In this document: piece by piece, positions 19,348 through 27,538 of the stretch
Numbering within the stretch: position 1 is the first letter of the stretch
Layout of the letters: each line of letters starts with the position of its first letter
Origin: Streptomyces sindenensis
Lineage (GTDB): Bacteria; Actinomycetota; Actinomycetes; Streptomycetales; Streptomycetaceae
Assembly: GCF_014649035.1 (NCBI RefSeq)
Contig: NZ_BMSG01000011.1
Location: 124,001 to 188,000 of the forward strand
Length of the DNA stretch: 64,000 nucleotides
Direction of reading: 5' to 3'
Made by a program: the position numbers and the translations under genes
The notes under the pieces: model-generated
What the model saw: only the letters and a program-made list of their open reading frames with translations
Databases searched by the model: none
Told to the model about the DNA's origin: nothing

Positions 19348-20033
19348 TTGACGACGTGGCCACCGACCCCAGCACGAGCAGCGACAAGAGCAGGCCCTCC
19401 GCCCCCTCCCGCCGGGCCCGGCGGGTCCGGATGACGGGCAAGGAGCGCCGCGAGCAGTTGCTGGACATCGGGCGCGCCCTGTTCGCCGACAAGGGCTTCG
19501 AGGGCACGTCGGTGGAGGAGATCGCGGCGCGCGCCGGGGTGTCCAAGCCGGTGGTGTACGAGCACTTCGGCGGCAAGGAGGGCCTGTACGCGGTGGTGGT
19601 CGACCGCGAGATGCGCCAGCTGCTGGACATGGTGACCGGGGCGCTCACGGCGGGCCACCCGCGCGAGCTGCTGGAGCAGGCCGCGTTCGCGCTGCTGGAC
19701 TACATCGAGTCGTACACGGACGGTTTCCGGATCCTGGTGCGGGATTCGCCGGTGGCGCAGTCGACGGGCACGTTCGCGTCGCTGATCAGCGATATCGCCA
19801 CGCAGGTGGAGGACATCCTCGGCCTGGAGTTCAAGGCCCGCGGCTTCGACCCGAAGCTGGCCCCGCTGTACGCGCAGGCGCTGGTGGGAATGGTGGCGCT
19901 GACGGGCCAGTGGTGGCTGGACGTACGCAAGCCCAAGAAGGCCGAGGTGGCCGCCCACCTGGTGAACCTGTGCTGGCACGGGCTGGAGAACCTGGAGTCG
20001 AAGCCGCGGCTGATAGGGCACCGGAAGAGCTGA
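19344..20033 (+). CDS. TetR-family regulator coupled to the desaturase
   Basis: A 229-residue TetR protein. The HTH lies at about residues 32-78 (RREQLLDIGRALFADKGF, then TSVEEIAARAGVSKPVVYEHF), and the C-terminal ligand domain is all-helical with a Trp-rich end (GQWWLDVRKPKKAEVAAHLVNL). ATG 19344 overlaps the desaturase stop (ATGA), so it is translated from the same message; GTG 19356 is a possible alternative. By analogy with desaturase regulators of actinobacteria and pseudomonads it probably senses acyl-CoA and binds the CCGTA/TACGG half-sites at 18276-18295 (inference). Confidence 0.88.
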   Translation: MIDDVATDPSTSSDKSRPSAPSRRARRVRMTGKERREQLLDIGRALFADKGFEGTSVEEIAARAGVSKPVVYEHFGGKEGLYAVVVDREMRQLLDMVTGALTAGHPRELLEQAAFALLDYIESYTDGFRILVRDSPVAQSTGTFASLISDIATQVEDILGLEFKARGFDPKLAPLYAQALVGMVALTGQWWLDVRKPKKAEVAAHLVNLCWHGLENLESKPRLIGHRKS

Positions 20034-20145
20034 TCACGGCTGATCACGTAACCCTTCCGCACGTCGTCACCCGTTGCGATGACACGTGCGGATTTCCCGC
20101 CGTAGTGTGGTCGGGAGGGCAGAGGATGCGTCCATGGAAGGAACC

Positions 20146-20748
20146 ATGACCGCCGAGCCGACCACTGCGCACAGCTCCCGCTGGCCGGTGCCCCCGCAGG
20201 ACGGATACACCGTGGACGATCTGTTCACGCTGCCCGATCTCCCGCCGCACACCGAGCTGATCGACGGGAGCCTGGTTTTCGTGAGTCCGCGGCGAGACTT
20301 TCACAGCACGATGATCGATCTGCTGATGACAGGACTGCGCAGCACGGCGTCCCCGGAGGTGAGGGTGCGCCGGGAGATGACCGTAGTCCTGGATCGGCGG
20401 AACGCTCCGGAGCCGGACGTCTCCGTCGTGCGGACCGAGGCGGTCACCGGGCTCGACGTGACGCGGTACCAGGCCGCCGACGTCCTCCTTGCCGTCGAGG
20501 TCGTCTCCCCCGACTCCGAGGCCCGCGACCGTGAGGCCAAGCCGCACAAGTACGCGACCGCCGGCATCCCGCACTTCTGGCTGGTCGAGATGACCGGCAC
20601 CGACCAGCACCCCGTCGTGCGGGTCTATGAGCTGGACCCGGTGACGAAGGCGTACGCGCTGACCGGGATCCATCACGACCGGCTGAAGACGGGCGTGCCG
20701 TTCCCGGTGGACATCGACATCTCGGCGGAGGCGCTCGCAGCGCTGTAG
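20146..20748 (+). CDS. Uma2-family PD-(D/E)XK nuclease-fold protein
   Basis: A 200-residue protein of the Uma2/DUF820 family. PEPDVSVV, LAVEVVSPDSEARDREAKPHKYATAGIPHFWLVE carries the D...E...K pattern of the restriction-endonuclease-like fold. These proteins are abundant in Streptomyces and cyanobacteria; their biological role is not established. I prefer ATG 20146, with GGAAGGA 4 nt upstream, over ATG 20134. It stands alone between the TetR gene and the VOC/tam genes. Confidence 0.8.
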   Translation: MTAEPTTAHSSRWPVPPQDGYTVDDLFTLPDLPPHTELIDGSLVFVSPRRDFHSTMIDLLMTGLRSTASPEVRVRREMTVVLDRRNAPEPDVSVVRTEAVTGLDVTRYQAADVLLAVEVVSPDSEARDREAKPHKYATAGIPHFWLVEMTGTDQHPVVRVYELDPVTKAYALTGIHHDRLKTGVPFPVDIDISAEALAAL

Positions 20749-20759
20749 AGCGGGCCCCG

Positions 20760-21140
20760 TTACGCCTCCGGCTCCAGGAACTCCAGGCGGTTGCCGGCCG
20801 GGTCGTGGGCGTAGAAGCGGCGGTGGCCGGGGAGGTTGTCGTCCCAGGCGACGTGGACCCCGTGGGACTCCAGGCGGGCGGCGTACCCCTCGATGCCGGT
20901 GACGCGCAGGCCCGGGTGGGCCTTCTTCGCGGGGCGGAAGTCCTCCTCGACGCCCAGGTGGAGCTGGACCGGCCCGGCGGCGAACCAGCAGCCGCCGCGG
21001 GCGGCCAGCACCGGGGGTTTCGGGATCTCGGTCATGCCCAGGGCGTCGGCGTAGAAGGTGCGCAGGGCGCCCTCGGAGCCGGGCGGGGCGGCGAGCTGGA
21101 CGTGGTCGACGGCGGCGAGGCCGCAGGCGGGGGCGGTCAT
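20760..21140 (-). CDS. VOC-superfamily (glyoxalase/dioxygenase fold) protein
   Basis: A 126-residue single VOC module. It starts AAVDHVQLAAPPGSEGALRTFYADALGM, has a central VQLHLGVEEDF strand, and ends FYAHDPAGNRLEFLEP, the usual distribution of metal ligands (His, His, Glu). The substrate is unknown. Its ATG at 21140 shares one base with the tam stop (TGATG), so it is translationally coupled to tam and should share its control by the adjacent MarR regulator. AAGGAG lies 5 nt upstream, inside the tam coding sequence. Confidence 0.83.
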   Translation of the reverse strand: MTAPACGLAAVDHVQLAAPPGSEGALRTFYADALGMTEIPKPPVLAARGGCWFAAGPVQLHLGVEEDFRPAKKAHPGLRVTGIEGYAARLESHGVHVAWDDNLPGHRRFYAHDPAGNRLEFLEPEA

Positions 21141-21952
21141 CACTTCTCCTTGCGGGCTACGGCGAAGATGCGGCGGAACGGGAAGACCGTGCCGTACGGG
21201 CCCGGCGGGTACGCCTCGCGGAGCAGGTCGCGGTATTCGGCGAGGAACGCCTCGCGGGCGGCCGGGTCGTCGGCGAGCGCGGTGAGGACGGGGCGCAGGG
21301 CCGTGCCCTTGACCCAGTCGAGGACCGCGTCGTCGCCGTGCAGGGTCTGGAGGTAGGTGGTCTCCCAGACATCGGCCGTACAGCCGAGGTCGCGCAGGCG
21401 GGTGAGGTAGTCGACGGGTTCCAGGACCGAGGCGGTGCGGTCGCCGACGCCGTGGAGCCGGGGGCGCCAGCGGTCGGACTCGCGGAGGCCGGCCAGGAGC
21501 GTGTGGCTGGGGGCGGTGAAGTTGCCGGGGACCTGGAAGGCGAGCGTGCCGCCGGGGGCGAGGGCGTCGAGCCAGCGGGGGAAGTGGTCGGCGTGGCCGG
21601 GGATCCACTGGAGTGCGGAGGTGGAGACGATCAGGCCGTACGTCTCGGTGGGCTCCCAGGTCGTGGCGTCGGCCTCGGCGAAGTCGAGGAGGGGCGGCCG
21701 GGCGTGGGCGGCGGCCTCGGCGAGCATCTCGGGCGAGGTGTCGTAGCCGGTGATCCGGGCACCCGGCCAGCGGTCGGCGAGGAGCGTGGTGACGTTGCCC
21801 GCGCCGCAGCCGAGGTCGGCGATGCGGGGTGCGGGCCGGCCGGGGAGGCCGTCGCCGATACGGGCCAGGAGGTCGTGGAAGGGGCGGGTCCGGTGGTCCG
21901 CGTGACGCAGGTACTGCTGCGGATCCCAGGAGGGCCGGTCAGGTGCGGTCAT
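21140..21952 (-). CDS. tam: Trans-aconitate 2-methyltransferase
   Basis: A 270-residue class I SAM methyltransferase. It opens WDPQQYLRHADHRTRPFHDLL, has the SAM motif RIADLGCGAGNVT, then SALQWIPGHADHFPRWLDALAPGG, characteristic of Tam enzymes that methylate trans-aconitate, an inhibitor of aconitase formed from cis-aconitate. ATG 21952 fits the family N terminus. It is divergent from the MarR gene across an 88-bp region with three operator palindromes. Known: in S. coelicolor the MarR protein TamR sits next to tam and controls it. Confidence 0.9.
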   Translation of the reverse strand: MTAPDRPSWDPQQYLRHADHRTRPFHDLLARIGDGLPGRPAPRIADLGCGAGNVTTLLADRWPGARITGYDTSPEMLAEAAAHARPPLLDFAEADATTWEPTETYGLIVSTSALQWIPGHADHFPRWLDALAPGGTLAFQVPGNFTAPSHTLLAGLRESDRWRPRLHGVGDRTASVLEPVDYLTRLRDLGCTADVWETTYLQTLHGDDAVLDWVKGTALRPVLTALADDPAAREAFLAEYRDLLREAYPPGPYGTVFPFRRIFAVARKEK

Positions 21953-21976
21953 GGGAACAGGATCACGGCCGATATC

Positions 21977-22019
21977 TCTTGATGTCAAGACACTTGAATT
22001 CAAGAGACTTCATGTCGAG
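21977..22019. promoter_or_regulatory. Three phased TamR-type operators (CTTGANNTCAAG)
   Basis: Two strong palindromes, TCTTGATGTCAAGA (21977-21990) and ACTTGAATTCAAGA (21992-22005), and a degenerate third, CTTCATGTCGAG (22008-22019), lie between tam and tamR. Their centres are about 15 bp apart. They cover the region where both divergent promoters must lie, so binding should repress both genes. Confidence 0.8.
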
Positions 22020-22027
22020 GGACCCTC

Positions 22028-22033
22028 TACACT
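22028..22033 (+). promoter_or_regulatory. -10 element of tamR (leaderless transcript)
   Basis: TACACT ends 7 nt before the tamR ATG, so transcription would begin at or next to the start codon. The -35 region is poor and overlaps the third operator. Confidence 0.5.
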
Positions 22034-22040
22034 GATCGAC

Positions 22041-22538
22041 ATGGAGGACGAGGTCGACCGACTGGTCGCTGCATGGCGCCGCGAGCGCCCCGACCTCGAC
22101 GTGGAACCACTCGAGGTGCTCAGTCGCGTCTCCCGCCTGGCACGCCACCTCGACCGGGCCCGCCGCATAGCCTTCTCCGAGCACAACCTGGAGCCGTGGG
22201 AGTTCGACGTGCTCACGTCGCTGCGCCGGGCCGGTCCCCCGTACCAGCTCTCCCCCGGGCAGCTCCTCACTCAGACCCTGGTCACCTCGGGCACGATGAC
22301 CAACCGCATCGACCGGCTCACCAAGAAGAACCTCGTCGAGCGGCTGCCCGACCCCAACGACCGGCGCGGCGTCCTCGTCCGGCTCACGGCCGAGGGGCGC
22401 GACAAGGCCGACCAGTCGCTGGCCGGACTCCTCGACCAGGAGCGCGCCATCCTCGGCGAGCTCTCCCGCGCCCAGCGCGGCGAACTGGCCGGTCTACTGC
22501 GCCAGTTGACCGCCCCGTTCGACAACATCCCGACCTGA
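22041..22538 (+). CDS. tamR: MarR-family regulator TamR
   Basis: A 165-residue MarR regulator. Winged helix: FDVLTSLRRAGPPYQLSPGQLL, SGTMTNRIDRLTKKNLVERLPDPNDRRGVLVRLT. Divergence from tam and the intervening palindromes identify it as TamR. Known for the S. coelicolor protein: it binds citrate, cis- and trans-aconitate and relieves repression of tam and other TCA-linked genes, linking the response to aconitase damage. ATG 22041 has no ribosome-binding site and follows the -10 by 7 nt, so it is probably leaderless. Its last 45 bp overlap the convergent response-regulator gene. Confidence 0.9.
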   Translation: MEDEVDRLVAAWRRERPDLDVEPLEVLSRVSRLARHLDRARRIAFSEHNLEPWEFDVLTSLRRAGPPYQLSPGQLLTQTLVTSGTMTNRIDRLTKKNLVERLPDPNDRRGVLVRLTAEGRDKADQSLAGLLDQERAILGELSRAQRGELAGLLRQLTAPFDNIPT

Positions 22539-23282
22539 CCCAGCCGGGTCCGGGCCCACGGGGCCGACCCCCGCCCGACGGGCCAGCGCCACCGCCGCCA
22601 GCGTCGAGTGCACGCCGAGCTTGCCCAGCACGTTCTGCATGTGGGTACGCACCGTGTGCGGGGACAGGAACAACCGCTCCGCGACCGCTTTGCGGCCCAG
22701 GCCGGCCACCATGCAGCGCAGCACCTCGCGCTCCCGGGGCGTCAGCGACTCCACCAGCCGCTCGCTCTCGGAGCGGTGCTTGCGGGCGGCGGTCAGCTCC
22801 CGCAGGACGCCGGTGAGCAGGGCGGGCGGCAGATGCGTCTCGTCGCGCAGCACGCCTCGGATCACCGACAGCAGCCGTTGCAGCGAGCAGTCCTTGGCCA
22901 CCCAGCCCGAGGCCCCCGCCTGGAGCGCCCGGGCGGCGGCGCGCGGGTCGTCCTTCTCGGCCAGCACCACCGACCGCACGCCCGGCCGGGCCGCACGGAC
23001 CCCGGCGACCAGGGCGATGCCGTCGACGGCGGCCGTCTCCTCCTGCCGGGGCGCGGGGACGGCGGGAGGCTCGCCGCCACCCGACTGGGCGCCCAGCTCG
23101 GCGTCGACCAGGAGCACGTCGTAGCCCCGCCCCTCGGCGGCCGCGCGCTCCAGTGCGCGCAGCGCGGCCGGGCCGCTGCCCGCCGCCAGGACATCCACGT
23201 CCGGTTCGGCCGCGAGGGCGGCCGCGAGCGACTCGGCGAAGATGCGGTGGTCGTCCACCACGAGAACCCGGATACGCGCCAC
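22494..23282 (-). CDS. LuxR/NarL-type response regulator
   Basis: A 262-residue regulator. The receiver has the acidic pair (VVDDHRIF), the phospho-acceptor Asp near 60 (VLLVDAEL) and the conserved Lys (VAKDCS), but carries an unusual Gly/Pro/Glu-rich insertion of about 25 residues just after the phosphorylation site. The C-terminal HTH is SLTPREREVLRCMVAGLGRKAVAERLFLSPHTVRTHMQNVLGKLGV. GTG 23282 is chosen because the receiver begins there; the upstream frame is not domain-like. No kinase is adjacent. Its 3' end overlaps tamR by 45 bp tail to tail. Confidence 0.85.
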   Translation of the reverse strand: MARIRVLVVDDHRIFAESLAAALAAEPDVDVLAAGSGPAALRALERAAAEGRGYDVLLVDAELGAQSGGGEPPAVPAPRQEETAAVDGIALVAGVRAARPGVRSVVLAEKDDPRAAARALQAGASGWVAKDCSLQRLLSVIRGVLRDETHLPPALLTGVLRELTAARKHRSESERLVESLTPREREVLRCMVAGLGRKAVAERLFLSPHTVRTHMQNVLGKLGVHSTLAAVALARRAGVGPVGPDPAGSGRDVVERGGQLAQ

Positions 23283-23550
23283 AGAACCCCCATCGGTGGG
23301 TCGGAAAGCTGCGGGTACGGCGCCCGGGGCTCCACTGCGGCCTGCCACGCCGACGACCGCCGTCGTCGAACCGCCTGCCGCCCTGCCCCGGACGCCGTAC
23401 CCGGCTTTCTCGCTCCCCTGAATCGACACCGGCCCCCACCGGTGCTGTGCATCAGCGTACGGGCGGGGGCCACGGGGTGAAGGCGATTCGCCGAACTGGT
23501 CGCCCCCGGTGTCCGGACCCGCCGTTGCCGGTGGGTCTTAGGGTGTGTTC

Positions 23551-23991
23551 ATGTTCCGTCTTGAGACAGAAGTGGACAAAGAACGTCGCATTCTGCTGAG
23601 CGGGCGTCTGCACGAGGAAAACGTCGCCGCGTCGGCCGAGCTGCGGGCGCTGCTCTCCACCTCCGCCGAGCACGAAGTTCCGCTGGAGGTGTGGGCGTTG
23701 GACGAGCACGGGGCCCTGGCGGGCGGGCTGACCGGGCGGACCTGGGCGTACTGGCTGCACGTCGATCTGCTCTGGGTCGACACCCCGCACCGGGGCCTCG
23801 GCCTCGGCGCGCGACTGCTCGCCGAGGCCGAACGGACCGCCCGCACGGAACGCGCCTGCACTCGCTCGCGACTGGAGACCTGGGATTTCCAGGCCCCCGG
23901 TTTCTACCGCCGCCAGGGGTACGTGGAGATCGGCCGGGTCGCCGACTACCCGCCCGGCGTCACCGAGTTCATCCTGGTCAAGGAGTTGTGA
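23551..23991 (+). CDS. GNAT-family N-acetyltransferase
   Basis: A 146-residue acetyltransferase with the acetyl-CoA loop in LLWVDTPHRGLGLGARLLAEAE and the C-terminal ETWDFQAPGFYRRQGYVEIGRVADYPPG typical of the N-acetyltransferase subgroup close to small-molecule acetylases. The acceptor is unknown. ATG 23551 is preferred; GTG 23545 is two codons earlier. There is no clear ribosome-binding site, so the message may be near-leaderless. It is convergent with galK. Confidence 0.83.
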   Translation: MFRLETEVDKERRILLSGRLHEENVAASAELRALLSTSAEHEVPLEVWALDEHGALAGGLTGRTWAYWLHVDLLWVDTPHRGLGLGARLLAEAERTARTERACTRSRLETWDFQAPGFYRRQGYVEIGRVADYPPGVTEFILVKEL

Positions 23992-24056
23992 TCCGGGCCG
24001 CGGAGACGGGACGAAGGCCCTCGGGCCCGGCCCGGCCGGCTTCCGGGCCCCCGGGC

Positions 24057-25259
24057 TCAGCGCAGCCGGCGCGCTCCGGCGGACGGGACCGCGTCGAAGA
24101 TCCCCGGGGCCGCGTGTCCGGCCGCCGCGAACGCCTCGCTGACCGCCTTGGCCACCGTGCCGGCCGCCGCCTCCTCCACCAGGACGACCGCCGAGCCGCC
24201 GAAGCCGCCCCCGGTCATCCGCGCACCGAGCGCCCCGGCCGCGTTCGCCGCCTCGACCACCAGGTCCAACTCGGGGCAGGAGACGCGGAGATCGTCGCGG
24301 AGCGAGGCGTGGCCCGCGTTCAGGACGGGGCCCGCGGCGCGGACGTCACCCGTGTCGAGCAGGGAGATGACCTGCTCGACCCGGCGGTTGTCGCTGACGA
24401 CATGGCGTACGTAGCGGATGACCGACTCGTCCGCCCCGGCGTCGGCGAGCGTGGTGAGCGCCGCGTCGAGACCGGCGTACGGCAGATCGCGCAGCATCGG
24501 TATGCCGAGCAGCCGGGCGCCCTCCTCGCAGCCGGCCCGGCGCTCCGCGTACGCCCCGTCGCCGAGCGCGTGCTTGACCCGGGTGTCGACGACCAGGAGG
24601 GTCAGGCCCTGGGCGGCCAGGTCGAAGGGGACCTGGCGCAGCGAGAGGTCGCGGGTGTCCAGATGGAGGGCGTGGCCCTCGGTGCAGCAGGCCGAGGCCA
24701 TCTGGTCCATGATCCCGCAGGGCACACCGACGAAGGCGTTCTCGGCACGGCGGCCGATGACGGCGAGTTCGGCGGCGCTCAGGCCGAGTTGGAAGAGGTC
24801 GCTCACAGCGAGCGCGGTGACGACTTCCAGGGCGGCGGAGGAGGAGAGCCCGGCGCCGGTGGGCACGGTGGAGGTCAGCGCGATGTCCGCCCCGGTGACC
24901 GGGTGCCCGGCCTCGCGCAGCGCCCAGAGGACCCCGGCGGGGTAGGCGGCCCAGCCGTGGCCGGAGTGCGGGGCGAGTTCGTCGACGCGCAGCGAGACGA
25001 CACCACCGGGGACGTCGGTGGAGTAGAGGCGCAGCACGCCGTCGTCGCGGCGGGAGACGGCGGCGACGGCGGTGTGCGGGAGGGCGAGCGGCATGACGAA
25101 GCCGTCGTTGAAGTCGGTGTACTCGCCGATCAGGTTCACTCGTCCGGGTGCGGCCCAGATGCCCTCGGGCACGCCCCCGTACAACTCGGTGAAGGTGGCG
25201 GCGGGGTCGGTCCGGTGCCCTTCGGCGGCGGCCGCGGTCGGTTCGGCGTGCTGGGTCAT
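24057..25259 (-). CDS. galK: Galactokinase
   Basis: A 400-residue GHMP kinase that phosphorylates galactose at C1. Motif 1 reads [22 protein letters not shown] (the usual GEHTDYN has Tyr for His and Phe for Tyr here), motif 2 [13 protein letters not shown] is the ATP loop, and motif 3 is [14 protein letters not shown]. The ATG overlaps the galE stop by 4 nt (ATGA). It is the last gene of galT-galE-galK, the order known from Streptomyces. Confidence 0.95.
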   Translation of the reverse strand: MTQHAEPTAAAAEGHRTDPAATFTELYGGVPEGIWAAPGRVNLIGEYTDFNDGFVMPLALPHTAVAAVSRRDDGVLRLYSTDVPGGVVSLRVDELAPHSGHGWAAYPAGVLWALREAGHPVTGADIALTSTVPTGAGLSSSAALEVVTALAVSDLFQLGLSAAELAVIGRRAENAFVGVPCGIMDQMASACCTEGHALHLDTRDLSLRQVPFDLAAQGLTLLVVDTRVKHALGDGAYAERRAGCEEGARLLGIPMLRDLPYAGLDAALTTLADAGADESVIRYVRHVVSDNRRVEQVISLLDTGDVRAAGPVLNAGHASLRDDLRVSCPELDLVVEAANAAGALGARMTGGGFGGSAVVLVEEAAAGTVAKAVSEAFAAAGHAAPGIFDAVPSAGARRLR

Positions 25260-26254
25260 GGGGTGGTCGTGTCCTCTCGGCGGGCGAACTGCCAGGCGTC
25301 GGCGATGATTCCGGCCAGGTCGGCGCGGGACGGCTGCCAGCCGAGGCGCTCGATCGCGGTGGCGGCGGAGGCGACGAGGACGGCCGGGTCGCCGCCGCGG
25401 CGGGGGGCGGCGGTCTCGGGGACCGGGTGGCCGGTGACCTTGCGGACGGTCTCGATGACCTCGCGGACCGAGAAGCCGTTGCCGTTGCCGAGGTTGCAGA
25501 TCAGGTGCTCGCCCGGGGCGGCGGCGGTGAGGGCCAGCAGGTGGGCCTCGGCGAGGTCGGCGACGTGGATGTAGTCGCGGACGCAGGTGCCGTCGGGGGT
25601 GGGGTAGTCGTCGCCGTAGACGTTGATCGACTCGCGCCTGCCGAGGGCGACTTGGAGGACCAGCGGGATGAGATGCGACTCGGGTTCGTGCCGCTCGCCG
25701 CAACTGCCGTACGCTCCGGCCACGTTGAAGTAGCGCAGCGAGACGGCGGCCAGCCCGTGGGCGGTGGCCTCGCCGCTGATCATGTGGTCGACGGCGAGCT
25801 TGGACGCGCCGTAGGGGCTGGTGGGGGCGGTGGGGTCGGCCTCGGTGATGGGGCTGGAGACCGGTTCGCCGTAGGTGGCGGCGGTGGAGGAGAAGACGAG
25901 GGTGCGGACGCCGTGTTCGCGCATGGCGGCGAGCAGGGCTGTGGTGCCGCCGACGTTGTTGACCCAGTACTTCTCGGGGTTCACGACGGACTCGCCGACC
26001 TGGGAGAAGGCGGCGAAGTGCAGGACGCCGTCGTAGGAGGGGTCCAGATGGCGGGCGGCGTCCTGGATGCGGCCCTCGATGAACGCGGCCCCGTCCGGGA
26101 CGCCCTCACGGAAGCCGGTGGACAGGTCGTCGAGGACGGTCACGGTGTGCCCGGCCTCCAGCAGATGCTGGGCGACGACGCTGCCGACGTATCCGGCACC
26201 GCCGGTGACCAGGTACTTCTTGGACGGGTGGGACACGCTCTGGGGGTTGCTCAC
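25256..26254 (-). CDS. galE: UDP-glucose 4-epimerase
   Basis: A 332-residue short-chain dehydrogenase/reductase that interconverts UDP-galactose and UDP-glucose. It has the NAD-binding GGAGYVGS, the catalytic SST...[13 protein letters not shown] with the YxxxK pair, and the C-terminal [24 protein letters not shown] 26254 overlaps the galT stop (GTGA). Besides the Leloir pathway it can feed galactosyl donors to cell-wall polymers. Confidence 0.95.
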   Translation of the reverse strand: MSNPQSVSHPSKKYLVTGGAGYVGSVVAQHLLEAGHTVTVLDDLSTGFREGVPDGAAFIEGRIQDAARHLDPSYDGVLHFAAFSQVGESVVNPEKYWVNNVGGTTALLAAMREHGVRTLVFSSTAATYGEPVSSPITEADPTAPTSPYGASKLAVDHMISGEATAHGLAAVSLRYFNVAGAYGSCGERHEPESHLIPLVLQVALGRRESINVYGDDYPTPDGTCVRDYIHVADLAEAHLLALTAAAPGEHLICNLGNGNGFSVREVIETVRKVTGHPVPETAAPRRGGDPAVLVASAATAIERLGWQPSRADLAGIIADAWQFARREDTTTP

Positions 26255-27294
26255 TGGCTCGCTACCTCTCGCAGTCGCTCGGCCGCGGCCTCCGGCGGCA
26301 CGTCGTTGATGAACACGCTCATGCCGGACTCGGACCCCGCGAGGAACTTCAGCTTGCCGGAGGTCCGGCGAATGGTGAAAAGCTCCAGGTGCAGGGCGAA
26401 GTCCTCCCGGCCGTCGCCCCCGAACGGCGCCTGGTGCCAGGCGGAGATGTACGGGGTCGGCGGCTCACCGGGGCCGAAGATCCGGTCGAAGCGCCTCAAG
26501 AGTTCCAGATAGACCTGGGGGAACTCTGTCCGCGCGCCCTCGTCCAGCTCCCGCAGATCGGGGACGCGGCGGCGGGGGTACAGGTGGACCTCGTAGGGCC
26601 AGTGCGCCGCGTAGGGGACGAAGGCGATCCAGTGACCGGTGGCGAGGACGACGCGTGAGCCGTCCTTCTCCTCGCGGGCGACCACGTCGTCGAAGAGGTT
26701 GGAGCCGGTCTCCTCGCGGTGCCGGGCGGCCGAGCGGAGCATCAGCTCGGTGCGCGGGGTGACGAAGGGGTAGCCGTAGATCTGGCCGTGCGGATGGCCG
26801 AGGGTGACGCCGATCTCGGCGCCGCGGTTCTCGAAGCAGAAGACCTGGGTGACCTGGTCGAGGGCGGCCAGGGCGGCGGTGCGGTCGGTCCAGGCGGCAA
26901 GGACGAGTGCGGCCTGCTCCTCGGTGAGGTCGGCGAAGGACGCGTCGTGGTCGGAGGTGAAGCAGACGACCTCGCAGCGGCCGGAGTCACCGGCGAGCGA
27001 CGGGAAGCGGTTCTCGAAGACCGCCACGTCGTAGTGGCCGTCGGGGATCTCGCTGGGCCGGCCCTCCCGGGTGGGGCAGAGCGGGCAGGCGTCGGCCGGC
27101 GGGTGGTAGGTGCGGGCCTGGCGGTGCGAGGCGATGGCGACCGCGTCACCGAGCAGCGGGTCGCGGCGGATCTCGGACGAGGTCGAGACGGGGCCCAGGG
27201 GGCGCCGGTCGACCGCGTCGCGGACGGTGTCCTCCGCGGCGTCGTAGTAGATCAGCTCACGCCCGTCGGCCAGGGTCGTCACTGTCTTCTTCAC
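26251..27294 (-). CDS. galT: Galactose-1-phosphate uridylyltransferase
   Basis: A 347-residue HIT-superfamily enzyme that swaps UMP between UDP-glucose and galactose 1-phosphate. [10 protein letters not shown] supplies the N-terminal zinc cysteines and [12 protein letters not shown] carries the nucleophilic His of the HPHxQ motif. GTG 27294 is chosen with GGAGG 6 nt upstream. First gene of the operon; the promoter region upstream contains direct repeats, see 27320-27335. Confidence 0.95.
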   Translation of the reverse strand: MKKTVTTLADGRELIYYDAAEDTVRDAVDRRPLGPVSTSSEIRRDPLLGDAVAIASHRQARTYHPPADACPLCPTREGRPSEIPDGHYDVAVFENRFPSLAGDSGRCEVVCFTSDHDASFADLTEEQAALVLAAWTDRTAALAALDQVTQVFCFENRGAEIGVTLGHPHGQIYGYPFVTPRTELMLRSAARHREETGSNLFDDVVAREEKDGSRVVLATGHWIAFVPYAAHWPYEVHLYPRRRVPDLRELDEGARTEFPQVYLELLRRFDRIFGPGEPPTPYISAWHQAPFGGDGREDFALHLELFTIRRTSGKLKFLAGSESGMSVFINDVPPEAAAERLREVASQ

Positions 27295-27319
27295 CAGGGT
27301 CCTCCACCCAATCCCTCCA

Positions 27320-27350
27320 ACATAATCGCACATAACAAATCACGAGCAAA
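27320..27350 (-). promoter_or_regulatory. gal operon promoter region with TTATGT direct repeats
   Basis: Reading on the minus strand, TTATGT occurs twice (27335-27330 and 27325-27320) with a 10-bp period, beneath TTGCTC (from about 27350) that could serve as -35 and TATGTT as -10. Hexamer direct repeats at galP1 are known from S. lividans; equivalence here is inferred. Confidence 0.5.
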
Positions 27351-27468
27351 CACGTCCGGTCAATGTCGAAGGTGCGGTAGATCACGAGTGGTTCCGTGCG
27401 GGCGCGGGTCGCATACGCGGACATTCGACCGCGCTCGATCACGATCGAACAAAGAACCCCAACGAAAC

Positions 27469-27485
27469 TGTTCATTTCTTGAACA
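27469..27485 (+). promoter_or_regulatory. TGTTCA-N5-TGAACA palindrome upstream of the symporter
   Basis: A perfect 6-bp inverted repeat with a 5-nt spacer, 54 bp before the symporter ATG, in an AT-rich pocket. It is a candidate operator; no matching regulator gene is adjacent. Confidence 0.45.
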
Positions 27486-27538
27486 TGGCGGCGTAAGTTC
27501 CGTCGGGTTACGTTCGCGATACGAAGCGAGTACCCCCC

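Noticed and set aside
23452..23861. Minus-strand open frames opposite the GNAT gene
   Set aside because: They lack ribosome-binding sites and motifs; the plus-strand frame has a clear acetyl-CoA loop.
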